Shown here: one piece after another, positions 53,734 through 62,115 of the stretch
Position numbering within the stretch: the first letter of the stretch is position 1
How the letters are laid out: every line of letters starts with the position of its first letter
Notes under the pieces: model-generated
What the model was told of the DNA's origin: nothing
The model's database searches: none
What the model saw: the letters and a program-made list of their open reading frames with translations, nothing else
DNA from: Maribacter dokdonensis DSW-8
GTDB lineage: Bacteria; Bacteroidota; Bacteroidia; Flavobacteriales; Flavobacteriaceae
Assembly (NCBI RefSeq): GCF_001447995.1
Contig: NZ_LDPE01000007.1
Location: 62,001-126,000, forward strand
Direction of reading: 5' to 3'
DNA: 64,000 nucleotides
Program-made: the position numbers and the translations under genes

Positions 53734-56565
53734 TTATTTTAATTCTCTCTTTAAAAATTTAGCCGTGTAGCTTTTCTTGTTTTTAGCTACTTGCTCTGGA
53801 GTACCTTTGGCAACCAATTGCCCTCCTGAGCGACCACCTTCGTAACCAATATCAATAATGTGGTCTACCATTTTAATTACGTCCATATTATGTTCAATAA
53901 CTAACACAGTATTTCCTTTATTGGCTAATTTATTCAAAACTTCCATCAAAACCCTTATATCTTCAAAATGAAGTCCGGTTGTAGGTTCATCTAAAATATA
54001 GAAGGTATTACCGGTATCTCTTTTAGAAAGTTCGGTAGCCAATTTTATACGTTGTGCTTCTCCCCCGGATAGGGTGGTGGATTGTTGCCCCAACGATATA
54101 TATCCCAATCCTACATCTTGGATGGTCTTTAACTTACGATGTATTTTTGGAATAAGTTCAAAAAATGATACGGCTTCGTTAATGGTCATTTCCAGAACGT
54201 CTGATATAGATTTGCCTTTATAGCGTATTTCCAAGGTTTCCCTATTGAATCTTTTGCCGTTGCAGGTTTCACATTCCACATAAACATCGGGCAAGAAATT
54301 CATTTCTATGACCCTTAGACCTCCACCTTGACAGGTTTCACATCTACCGCCTTTTACATTAAAACTGAATCTACCTGGTTTATACCCCCTTATAGATGCT
54401 TCGGTGGTTTTTGCGAACAAAGATCTTATTTCGCTGAACACACCGGTGTATGTTGCAGGGTTTGATCTTGGTGTTCTACCAATGGGAGATTGGTTAATGT
54501 CAATTACTTTATCTATATGCTCTAGACCGGTTATCTTTTTATAAGGCATTGGTTTTTTAACGCCATTAAAGTAATGTGCGTTCATTATAGGATAAAGCGT
54601 CTCATTGATCAAGGTAGATTTTCCACTACCTGAGACACCGGTTACCCCGATCATTTTCCCCAGTGGGAATTTTACGGTAATGTTCTTTAAGTTGTTACCT
54701 GTGCAGCCAGATAACACAATCTCATTACCGTTGCCTTCTCTTCTTTTTTTAGGAACTTCAATCTCCTTAACTCCCGTCATGTAATCCGCGGTCAAGGTAT
54801 GTACATGTTTTAACTCTTCCGGTGTTCCTTGAGAAATTATTTCACCACCGTTCTTACCCGCTTTTGGACCTATGTCAATGACATGGTCTGCACGCTCAAT
54901 CATATCACGGTCATGTTCCACTACTATGACAGAATTTCCTATATCCCTTAAAGATTCCAACGATTTTATTAATCTTTCGTTATCTCGTTGGTGTAGCCCA
55001 ATACTAGGCTCATCAAGAATATAGAGTACGCCTACCAATTGTGAACCTATCTGTGTGGCCAATCTAATACGTTGTGCTTCACCACCTGAGAGCGATTTAG
55101 AACTTCTGTTCAATGAAAGGTAATCTAAACCTACATCTAATAAAAACTGTATTCTTGTGGTAATTTCCTTAATGATTTCTTCGGCTATTTTTAGCTGGTT
55201 ACCACTAAGTTTTTTGTCTAACCCTTTAAAAAATGATGCAAGTTCAACAATGTCAAAATTTGCCAATTCGGCAATATTCTTCTCTTCAATTTTGAAATAA
55301 AGTGATTCCTTTTTTAGGCGAAAACCTGTACATGTAGGACATGTAATTTTGTCCATATACTCTTTTGCCCATCTTTTGATTGAAGTAGAAGCGGCCTCCT
55401 CGAACTGATTTTTTATAAAGTTTGATATACCTTCATAATCTATCTTATAGGTGCGTTTAACACCTAAGGTTTTTGAATCTACATCAAAACTTTCTTTGCC
55501 TCCGTTCAACAGAATCTCAATAGCTTCAGCAGGAATAGTGTCTATTGGGTCCGTGATTTTAAAACTATATCGTTCGGCAATAGTTTCTATTTGTTTAAAG
55601 GCCCATGACTTTTTGTAATCTCCCAAAGGAGCAATACCACCACCTTTAATGGATAATTTTTTGTTAGGGAATATTTTCTTTTCATTCACCTCATACACAT
55701 GGCCTAATCCTTTACAATTGGGACACATACCCTTAGGGGAATTAAAAGAAAATGTATTGGGCTCAGGAGTAGGATAGGAGATGCCTGTGGTGGGGCACAT
55801 TAAATCCCTACTGAAATACCTAGGTATATCGGTGCCTTCTTCAATCACCATTAAGACGTTGTCACCACTATACATGGCCGTATTGATACTTTCTGATAAT
55901 CGTTTATGAAAGTCCTCACTTTCTGCAACCTTTAACCTGTCTATAACGATCTCTATATCATGGGTTTTGTAACGGTCCACTTTCATGCCCTTTACAATAT
56001 CCTTTATTTCACCGTCAACTCTTACCTTTAAAAAACCTTGTTTGGCTATCTGCTCAAAAAGTTCACGGTAATGCCCTTTTCTTGACTTAATTACTGGTGC
56101 AAGAATGTTGATTTTCTTGTCTAAATAAGATTCAATGATCAAGTTTTTAATTTGCTCATCGCTATAGCTTACCATCTTTTCACCAGTATTGTAACTATGC
56201 GCATCTGCAGCACGGGCGTAAAGTAGCCTTAAGAAATCATAAATTTCGGTAATGGTACCAACGGTAGATCTTGGAGATTTTGAAGTGGTTTTTTGTTCTA
56301 TGGCAATTACAGGAGACAAGCCATCTATCTTATCAACATCTGGGCGTTCTAAACCTCCCAAAAATTGTCTTGCATAGGCAGAAAACGTTTCAATATATCG
56401 TCTTTGTCCTTCTGCATAAATGGTATCGAATGCCAATGATGATTTGCCACTACCAGATAGACCGGTAATAACGACCAATTTATCTCTAGGTATGGTAACA
56501 TCTATATTTTTAAGGTTATGAACGCGTGCGCCCTTGACCTCTATGTTTTCTTCAAAATTAATCAT
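53734..56565 (-). CDS. uvrA: Excinuclease ABC subunit A
   Basis: UvrA recognises DNA damage for nucleotide excision repair. The 943 residues contain two ABC ATPase modules: Walker A GLSGSGKSSLAFDT near residue 36 and VSGSGKSTLINET in the second half. Signatures LSGGEAQRIRLATQIG and LSGGEAQRIKLATEL occur, with zinc-finger CPNC-type and CETC motifs (GRCETCQGGG, VECETCNGKRF). The ATG at 56565 (MINFEENIEVKGARVHNLKNI) is chosen over one at 56586, since the latter would overlap a -7-like promoter motif at 56584-56591 and add seven atypical residues. Confidence 0.97.
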   Translation of the reverse strand: MINFEENIEVKGARVHNLKNIDVTIPRDKLVVITGLSGSGKSSLAFDTIYAEGQRRYIETFSAYARQFLGGLERPDVDKIDGLSPVIAIEQKTTSKSPRSTVGTITEIYDFLRLLYARAADAHSYNTGEKMVSYSDEQIKNLIIESYLDKKINILAPVIKSRKGHYRELFEQIAKQGFLKVRVDGEIKDIVKGMKVDRYKTHDIEIVIDRLKVAESEDFHKRLSESINTAMYSGDNVLMVIEEGTDIPRYFSRDLMCPTTGISYPTPEPNTFSFNSPKGMCPNCKGLGHVYEVNEKKIFPNKKLSIKGGGIAPLGDYKKSWAFKQIETIAERYSFKITDPIDTIPAEAIEILLNGGKESFDVDSKTLGVKRTYKIDYEGISNFIKNQFEEAASTSIKRWAKEYMDKITCPTCTGFRLKKESLYFKIEEKNIAELANFDIVELASFFKGLDKKLSGNQLKIAEEIIKEITTRIQFLLDVGLDYLSLNRSSKSLSGGEAQRIRLATQIGSQLVGVLYILDEPSIGLHQRDNERLIKSLESLRDIGNSVIVVEHDRDMIERADHVIDIGPKAGKNGGEIISQGTPEELKHVHTLTADYMTGVKEIEVPKKRREGNGNEIVLSGCTGNNLKNITVKFPLGKMIGVTGVSGSGKSTLINETLYPIMNAHYFNGVKKPMPYKKITGLEHIDKVIDINQSPIGRTPRSNPATYTGVFSEIRSLFAKTTEASIRGYKPGRFSFNVKGGRCETCQGGGLRVIEMNFLPDVYVECETCNGKRFNRETLEIRYKGKSISDVLEMTINEAVSFFELIPKIHRKLKTIQDVGLGYISLGQQSTTLSGGEAQRIKLATELSKRDTGNTFYILDEPTTGLHFEDIRVLMEVLNKLANKGNTVLVIEHNMDVIKMVDHIIDIGYEGGRSGGQLVAKGTPEQVAKNKKSYTAKFLKRELK

Positions 56566-56583
56566 GTATTCACAGCAAAGTTG

Positions 56584-56591
56584 CAAAAGTA
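56584..56591 (-). promoter_or_regulatory. Putative -7 promoter element of uvrA
   Basis: Reverse-strand TACTTTTG fits TAnnTTTG, about 19 bp before the preferred uvrA ATG at 56565. The -33 element is weak. Confidence 0.4.
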
Positions 56592-56680
56592 CGATTTTGA
56601 GTGCGAATTACATACGTTACCTTTTAGTTTGAAATGCTATAATCTCTTTAATTTTTAATGCAATACGTATATGATGTTAT

Positions 56681-57502
56681 TTATTCATGAAGAACGAGCA
56701 AGGGTACAGATGATTGATGGTTTAATTGTGATTTGGAAGGATTGAAAAATAATTGCTGGAACAGATTTATATTTTTTGCTGCCATGGTAAGCATTTCAAC
56801 ACTATTGTCAGTCAGATAGGTGGTAATGGTTTCTTTAATGTTCAATCCTTGAATTTCTTTGAAGCAATGAAAACCTGTAAACATTTCCTTTAAATAATCA
56901 TGCAAGTAAGCTTTGTTGGCAATTTGGGTGTTTGAGAAGTTTGTTTTTGCCTGCGTAACATGAACCACGTCTAAGGTCGCATTTGATATTTGTAAAACTT
57001 CGGTCAAAGATTTAAGAATGGGGTAGGTGTAGAAAATGTTATAATCTGTTGGAAACCCAATTTTGCTTGGTTTTTTGATAGAAACTTTGTCTGATACCAC
57101 CAATACATTGCATGGTACTTTTGTAATTACATTTACTGTATTGCGGCCAAAAATAGTGTGTTCATAATTTGAAGTGCCTTTTGCACCCATAATAATAAGG
57201 TCTATTTTTTTTTCGTCCACGGTTTTTTTAATGATGTCGGTAAAGTTGCCATAATCTCTTAAAGTGATAAACTGATGTAAAAAGTTAGACTTTAATTGTG
57301 CTAATTGATCAAAAAAGAGATTCAGTTTTTTATGTATGGGTAATGATGTACCTATACTATTTTTATTGACAGATTTGTCACTTAATTCTTCAACATATAG
57401 TACATAAAAGGTGCATTGGTCATAGCCATACAGGCATGCGGCATATTTTAGCGCATTCCAAGAATTTGCCGAGAAATCAGTAGGAATTAATATGTGTTTC
57501 AT
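56681..57502 (-). CDS. Universal stress protein with two UspA domains
   Basis: The 273-residue cytoplasmic protein begins MKHILIPTDFSANSWNALKYA. The first domain ends with the ATP-binding-type pattern LIIMGAKGTSNYEHTIFGRNTVNVI, close to GxxGx9GS(T). A second, more divergent UspA domain (about 150-273) has no clear nucleotide motif. Such tandem proteins respond to starvation, hypoxia or redox stress in Bacteroidota. It lies 68 bp downstream of the receiver-CRP regulator and has its own TACTTTTG motif at 57520-57527, so it may be transcribed separately or as part of the regulon. Confidence 0.88.
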   Translation of the reverse strand: MKHILIPTDFSANSWNALKYAACLYGYDQCTFYVLYVEELSDKSVNKNSIGTSLPIHKKLNLFFDQLAQLKSNFLHQFITLRDYGNFTDIIKKTVDEKKIDLIIMGAKGTSNYEHTIFGRNTVNVITKVPCNVLVVSDKVSIKKPSKIGFPTDYNIFYTYPILKSLTEVLQISNATLDVVHVTQAKTNFSNTQIANKAYLHDYLKEMFTGFHCFKEIQGLNIKETITTYLTDNSVEMLTMAAKNINLFQQLFFNPSKSQLNHQSSVPLLVLHE

Positions 57503-57570
57503 TCATAAGGCTTACTCGTCAAAAGTAATCCCATATTAAATGCTGGTAAATGATATTTATCAGATTTGAA

Positions 57571-58623
57571 TTAATTTACATATTGTAAGGCCTTTAACTC
57601 TATAATTTGAATGTTTCTACCTTCAATAACAATGAGTCCTTCTTTTTTAAAACCAGATAATGTACGTATTAAACTCTCTGTAGCTATGCCGGCAACACTT
57701 GCCAAATCATTCCTAGAAATTCGTATGGGTTCATTGGGTTTGGTATTCATTAACTCGGCAAATTGGAGTAAGGTCTGCGCCGTTTTTCTTCGAACGGAGC
57801 TATAGGCCATTTGTAATAATTGGGCTTTGATCATCGAAATGTTTTCAGACAACAACTCCATTAATTCCATAGAGATGTTCTTGTTCTCATTCAGTATTGT
57901 TTTGAGGTTATCTTTAGAAATCCCTGCAAGTTCTACCGTTTCTAAAGCCGTGGCAGTCTCTTGGTACGGTACGTTATTTAAAAAAGAGGTGAAACCTAAG
58001 AAGTCATCTGCCTTAGACAATGAGGTAATCAACTCTTTACCGTCAGTATCCATACTATGGCACTTTACAAGACCTTTTAAGATGAGATAAATCTTGTTTG
58101 ATCTGGCACCCTCATCATAAATTGATTCCCCTGCTTTAAAACTGGAAACCTCACCATTGTCGTCAAAGAAGTTTTTGAGTTCATGAACCGTACGTATTTC
58201 ATTATCTGTGACACCATGTTCTTTGGTGCTCTCATCTTGCATACGTTTAATCAATTCTGCTTTTGCAAGTCTACTTTCAATAGCGCTGATAAGATCTTCT
58301 TCATCAAAAGGCTTGGTAAGGTAATCATCTGCACCTAGATCCATTCCTTTCCGTATTTCTTTGTGCTCAGTTTTAGCCGATAAAAAGATAAAAGGAATTT
58401 GTTTTGTTTTTTCGTTATTAGATAATTGTTGTAGCACTCCATAGCCATCCAATTCTGGCATCATAATGTCGCAAATAATAATGTCCGGCACATCTTCAAT
58501 GGCTGCATCAACACCTATTTTTCCGTTGGGTGCGGTATTTACGCTATAACCAGCTAATTCTAAAAGTTCTTCCGTGTTTTCACGTAAGGCCTTGTCATCT
58601 TCGATCAATAGAATTTGTTTCAT
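57571..58623 (-). CDS. Receiver-CRP/FNR fusion transcriptional regulator
   Basis: The 350-residue protein joins two signal-input modules. Residues 1-125 form a response-regulator receiver with phospho-acceptor D52 (IICDIMMPELDG), acidic pocket EDD and conserved K in YLTKPFD. Residues about 155-265 are a CRP-like cyclic-nucleotide-binding fold (FKAGESIYDEGARSNKIYLILKGLV), without the classic cAMP-binding RxS set. The C-terminus (about 275-345) is a CRP/FNR winged helix (ISRNDLASVAGIATESLIRTLSGFKKEGLI). No FNR cysteines are present. It lies 4 bp after the kinase gene and is its likely partner. The architecture suggests an oxygen, redox or energy-status response. Confidence 0.9.
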   Translation of the reverse strand: MKQILLIEDDKALRENTEELLELAGYSVNTAPNGKIGVDAAIEDVPDIIICDIMMPELDGYGVLQQLSNNEKTKQIPFIFLSAKTEHKEIRKGMDLGADDYLTKPFDEEDLISAIESRLAKAELIKRMQDESTKEHGVTDNEIRTVHELKNFFDDNGEVSSFKAGESIYDEGARSNKIYLILKGLVKCHSMDTDGKELITSLSKADDFLGFTSFLNNVPYQETATALETVELAGISKDNLKTILNENKNISMELMELLSENISMIKAQLLQMAYSSVRRKTAQTLLQFAELMNTKPNEPIRISRNDLASVAGIATESLIRTLSGFKKEGLIVIEGRNIQIIELKALQYVN

Positions 58624-58627
58624 AATG

Positions 58628-60139
58628 TTAGCTGGTTTTTAAATTAGGTATACTTAGTGTAAACGTAGATCCAACACTTATTTTACTGGTGAATTCTAGA
58701 CTTCCTCCTAAGTTTTCCATATGTTGTTTTGCGATATTAAGACCAATACCGGTACCTTGGGTTAGTAATGCGTTTTCTGCTCTAAAATAGCGATTAAAAA
58801 TATGCTTCTGTTCTTCTTGGGGAATACCAATGCCTTGGTCAATTACGCTAATGATTATGTTAGTATCGTTCAATGTCACTTTAATGGTAATAGTAGTATC
58901 TTCAGGAGAGTACTTTATGGCGTTATGTATTAAATTAGATAAGGCCAACTCTAGTGTTTTTTCATCAAAATTGATGTTTAGCTCGTCAATATTTTCTGGG
59001 TAATGAATTTGTTGACCAGATTTTAAAAGCATATTACTATTGTATACTACTTCGTTTACAATTTTGCTTAACGGAAATTCTTCTACTTTGTAATTCACTT
59101 TGCCGGACTCTAAACGCTCTACAGATAAAAAATCGGTTAGTATGGTGTCTAAATATTTTACTTTACTTTTAATTGTTGCCACATGTTTGTCCCTCTTTGG
59201 TTGCTGATCGGTCTGAGTATATTTTCCTAGCAAGGTGATAGAGGTGAGTATACTACTTAAAGGCGTTTTAAATTCGTGCGATACCAATGATAAAAACCTG
59301 GTCTTTAATTCGTTGAGTTCTTTTTCTACGGCTAGAGCTTCCGTTAATTGCTGTGTGCGTTCCTCAACTTTTTTCTCTAGATTTTCGGTGTAATTTTTTC
59401 TTTCGGTTATATCTAGTATAAATGCTACGAAAACCTTCTTTTTTCCTAATTCGGACAACTGCAAATGAACTTCTACTGGGTAAGTAGAACCATCCTTTCT
59501 ACCGTGTATCGTTTCAAATTTAACTTTGGGAATTTCATTATTAAGTAATGGGGAAATCAATTTTTTAAAGTTTTCTTCATTGAACTCCGGTTTAATGTCT
59601 ACCGGGGTCATTTCATACATTTCCGTTATGGTATAACCAATGTTTCTTTGCGCTTCTTTATTGACATTCAAAAACTTGAAGGTTTCTGCATCAAACACAA
59701 AAATTTCGTTGAGGGATTCGTCAAAAATTCGTGCCCAATGACTTAGTTCTTCTTCTTTGTTCTTTCTTTCGGTAATATCGATCACCAAGGCCATAACATA
59801 AGTAGATCCGTAAAATTCAAACGGATTTAAGCCGGCCTCTACCGGAAATTCTTTGCCACTTTTAGTAATGCCGTAGAGATTTCTACCGTGTCCCATTTGT
59901 CGTTTATCACTATTGGCAATAAACTTGTTTACATTTTTACTATGGTTGGCAAGATATCTTTTAGGTATTAAGATATCCAACGGTTTTCCTAATAATTCCC
60001 CCTTTTCATACCCAAACATTTGTTCTGTAGACGTATTGGTGGCCACTACATTTTGTTGGGCATCAACAACAATAATACCTTCTGAAACTCCTTCTGAAAG
60101 CAAATTGAAGATATCACTGTTCTTTTGAAAATCTTGCAT
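58628..60139 (-). CDS. Cytoplasmic PAS-PAS sensor histidine kinase
   Basis: The 503-residue kinase has no transmembrane segment. Two PAS domains (about 10-125 and 135-250) each end in the DITERKN motif, followed by a coiled coil and HisKA with H288 (LSLVSHEFKTPLSSIL), then HATPase with NLIHNAIKYS, DQGIGIP and GTGIGLNIAK. It is oriented to phosphorylate the receiver-CRP protein, whose gene starts 4 bp later. The cytoplasmic PAS pair could sense redox or a small ligand. A TATATTTG motif at 60146-60153 lies only 6 bp before the ATG, which would give an almost leaderless mRNA. Confidence 0.92.
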   Translation of the reverse strand: MQDFQKNSDIFNLLSEGVSEGIIVVDAQQNVVATNTSTEQMFGYEKGELLGKPLDILIPKRYLANHSKNVNKFIANSDKRQMGHGRNLYGITKSGKEFPVEAGLNPFEFYGSTYVMALVIDITERKNKEEELSHWARIFDESLNEIFVFDAETFKFLNVNKEAQRNIGYTITEMYEMTPVDIKPEFNEENFKKLISPLLNNEIPKVKFETIHGRKDGSTYPVEVHLQLSELGKKKVFVAFILDITERKNYTENLEKKVEERTQQLTEALAVEKELNELKTRFLSLVSHEFKTPLSSILTSITLLGKYTQTDQQPKRDKHVATIKSKVKYLDTILTDFLSVERLESGKVNYKVEEFPLSKIVNEVVYNSNMLLKSGQQIHYPENIDELNINFDEKTLELALSNLIHNAIKYSPEDTTITIKVTLNDTNIIISVIDQGIGIPQEEQKHIFNRYFRAENALLTQGTGIGLNIAKQHMENLGGSLEFTSKISVGSTFTLSIPNLKTS

Positions 60140-60232
60140 AGTATCAAATATATAGATTACGACTGATTTTTATCATATATAAAGTGGGTTCTGAGCTGTA
60201 TTTTCATGGTAAATTCATAGAAAAATTATAAA

Positions 60233-60634
60233 ATGGAAAATACTGCGAAAACAATGAACGGTCTTTATGAGAGCTTAGGAAAGCTTTTTTATGCCGTGGC
60301 TATGTGCGATGGTAGCGTACATAGTAACGAATGGGATAAAGTTAAGGAGTTGGTGAAAGAAGATTGGTTGTACGTAGATGATTTTACGGATCGGTATGGT
60401 ACAGACGCCGCTAACCAAATTGAAATTGTATTTGATGTTCTTATGGAAACTTCAAAAGGGAGTAAGGAGTGCTTTGGAGAATTTGTGGAATTTTACAAGG
60501 AGCATCCACATGCTTTTTCAGATGAGATAAAAGCCTTGACCCAAAAAACGGCCAAGGCTATTGCAAATTCATTTTCAGGTAACAATAAATCTGAGCTAAT
60601 ACTTTTGGCCAAGATCAAATTGTTACTCAACTAA
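60233..60634 (+). CDS. TerB-like small helical protein
   Basis: The 133-residue soluble protein has the TerB-type opening FYAVAMCDGSVHSNEWDKVKELV (about 19-41), with acidic and polar residues of the metal-binding helical bundle. TerB-fold proteins are tied to tellurite and phage/stress systems, but stand-alone members have no proven role. It is divergent from the histidine kinase across 93 bp and ends 2 bp from the convergent mannitol dehydrogenase. Confidence 0.72.
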   Translation: MENTAKTMNGLYESLGKLFYAVAMCDGSVHSNEWDKVKELVKEDWLYVDDFTDRYGTDAANQIEIVFDVLMETSKGSKECFGEFVEFYKEHPHAFSDEIKALTQKTAKAIANSFSGNNKSELILLAKIKLLLN

Positions 60635-60636
60635 TG

Positions 60637-62112
60637 CTATTTCATTAACTTTTTTATATCTGGGTCTGCGTATATTTTCTGCACCATTTCACTGTACAAA
60701 CTGGAGAATGTCGTATTCTCTGCCAAGTTGCCAAATAAAGATTCTTGTTTTATAAAGGCAAGTGGGTCTTCATTGGTTTTACTGGCGGCTTGGTGCAGTT
60801 GGTCTTGCATGGCATCTATAATTTCTATGGATTCACCATTTTTATTTACGCCCTTATCACTATAATAACACCATGCAGCTATCACTAAAGTTGCATATTT
60901 AATACTGCCACCCTTAGCCAGATTATCTTGAATGGTGGCGATTAAAAATTTAGGAAGTTTTGCCGAACTCTCTGAGCAAATTCTACTAACACTATCCTTT
61001 ATGTTTGGGTTGGCAAAACGTTCTTGTAGACTGTCCTTATATGTTGTAAGATCAATTCCTTCTAGCTTATCTAATACGGGTGTTGCTTCCTTATCCATAA
61101 AAGCTCTTAAATAGGTAACAAAAAGATCATCTTCCATACAGGCATTAATGGTTGGGTGACCATGCAATGCGCCTAAAATGCCTAGCACGGAATGCCCAGC
61201 GTTTAAAAGGCGCAGTTTCATTTTTTCGTACGGTTTTACATCTGGTACAAATTGTACACCTACTTTTTCAAACGCAGGTCTTCCGTTAGAAAAGTTATCT
61301 TCAATGACCCATTGTATAAAAGGCTCACAAGTTACGGGCCACTCATCTTTTAGGTTGTAAGTTTGTTCTAAATAGTCAATGTCGGCCTGTGTGGTTACAG
61401 GGGTAATGCGATCAACCATGCTGTTAGGAAAGCTCACCTCTTCTTCAATATATGAAGCTAACTCTTCATCTTGTTTGTTGGAAAAAGTTAGCAACATTTC
61501 TTTGGCAACATCTCCGTTGTGTTGAATATTGTCACATGACATTACGGTAAAGGCCGGTAAACCGTTCTCCTTTCTTTTTCTAATGGCAGCGGTCAAAAAT
61601 CCATAAATGGTTTTTGGCTCTTCTGGGTTCGCTAATTCATGTTGCACATCTTTATTCTCAAAATCGAATTCACCTGTAGCCGGATTAAAATTATACCCAC
61701 CTTCCGTGATGGTCAATGATACTATTTTTGTGTCAGGATGCGCCATTTGGTCAATCACGACATTGGGAGTGTCAAATCCCAATTTAAAATCTATGATAGC
61801 ACCAATAACTTTAGAATCAATTTTTCCATCCGGATGTTTGATTATTAAGGTGTACATACCGTCTTGCTGTTGCAATACATCATGTATTTTTTGATCACCT
61901 TTTCGCAAGCCTATACCACAAATTCCCCATTCAGATGCATTTTCTTTTTCCTGTAATAAATGGGTGTAATATGCTTGGTGTGCTCTGTGGAACCCACCTA
62001 CGCCAACATGTACAATTCCTGATTTAAGAGTATCTCTTTGATAAGATGGTGTAGGTAATTGTCTGCTTATTTCTGCTAAATTCTTCGAGTTCAACATCGT
62101 TTCTTTTGTCAT
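60637..62112 (-). CDS. Mannitol dehydrogenase-family polyol oxidoreductase (mannitol 2-dehydrogenase likely)
   Basis: The 491-residue long-chain dehydrogenase has the family N-terminal Rossmann motif IVHVGVGGFHRAHQAYYTHLL and the diagnostic catalytic block KMKLRLLNAGHSVLG (about residues 289-303, K and H conserved). NGRPAFEKVGVQFVPDVKPYE matches mannitol 2-dehydrogenase rather than fructuronate or tagaturonate reductase. It would convert mannitol to fructose with NAD. No fructokinase is adjacent. It follows the permease gene by 3 bp. Confidence 0.87.
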   Translation of the reverse strand: MTKETMLNSKNLAEISRQLPTPSYQRDTLKSGIVHVGVGGFHRAHQAYYTHLLQEKENASEWGICGIGLRKGDQKIHDVLQQQDGMYTLIIKHPDGKIDSKVIGAIIDFKLGFDTPNVVIDQMAHPDTKIVSLTITEGGYNFNPATGEFDFENKDVQHELANPEEPKTIYGFLTAAIRKRKENGLPAFTVMSCDNIQHNGDVAKEMLLTFSNKQDEELASYIEEEVSFPNSMVDRITPVTTQADIDYLEQTYNLKDEWPVTCEPFIQWVIEDNFSNGRPAFEKVGVQFVPDVKPYEKMKLRLLNAGHSVLGILGALHGHPTINACMEDDLFVTYLRAFMDKEATPVLDKLEGIDLTTYKDSLQERFANPNIKDSVSRICSESSAKLPKFLIATIQDNLAKGGSIKYATLVIAAWCYYSDKGVNKNGESIEIIDAMQDQLHQAASKTNEDPLAFIKQESLFGNLAENTTFSSLYSEMVQKIYADPDIKKLMK

Positions 62113-62115
62113 TTT

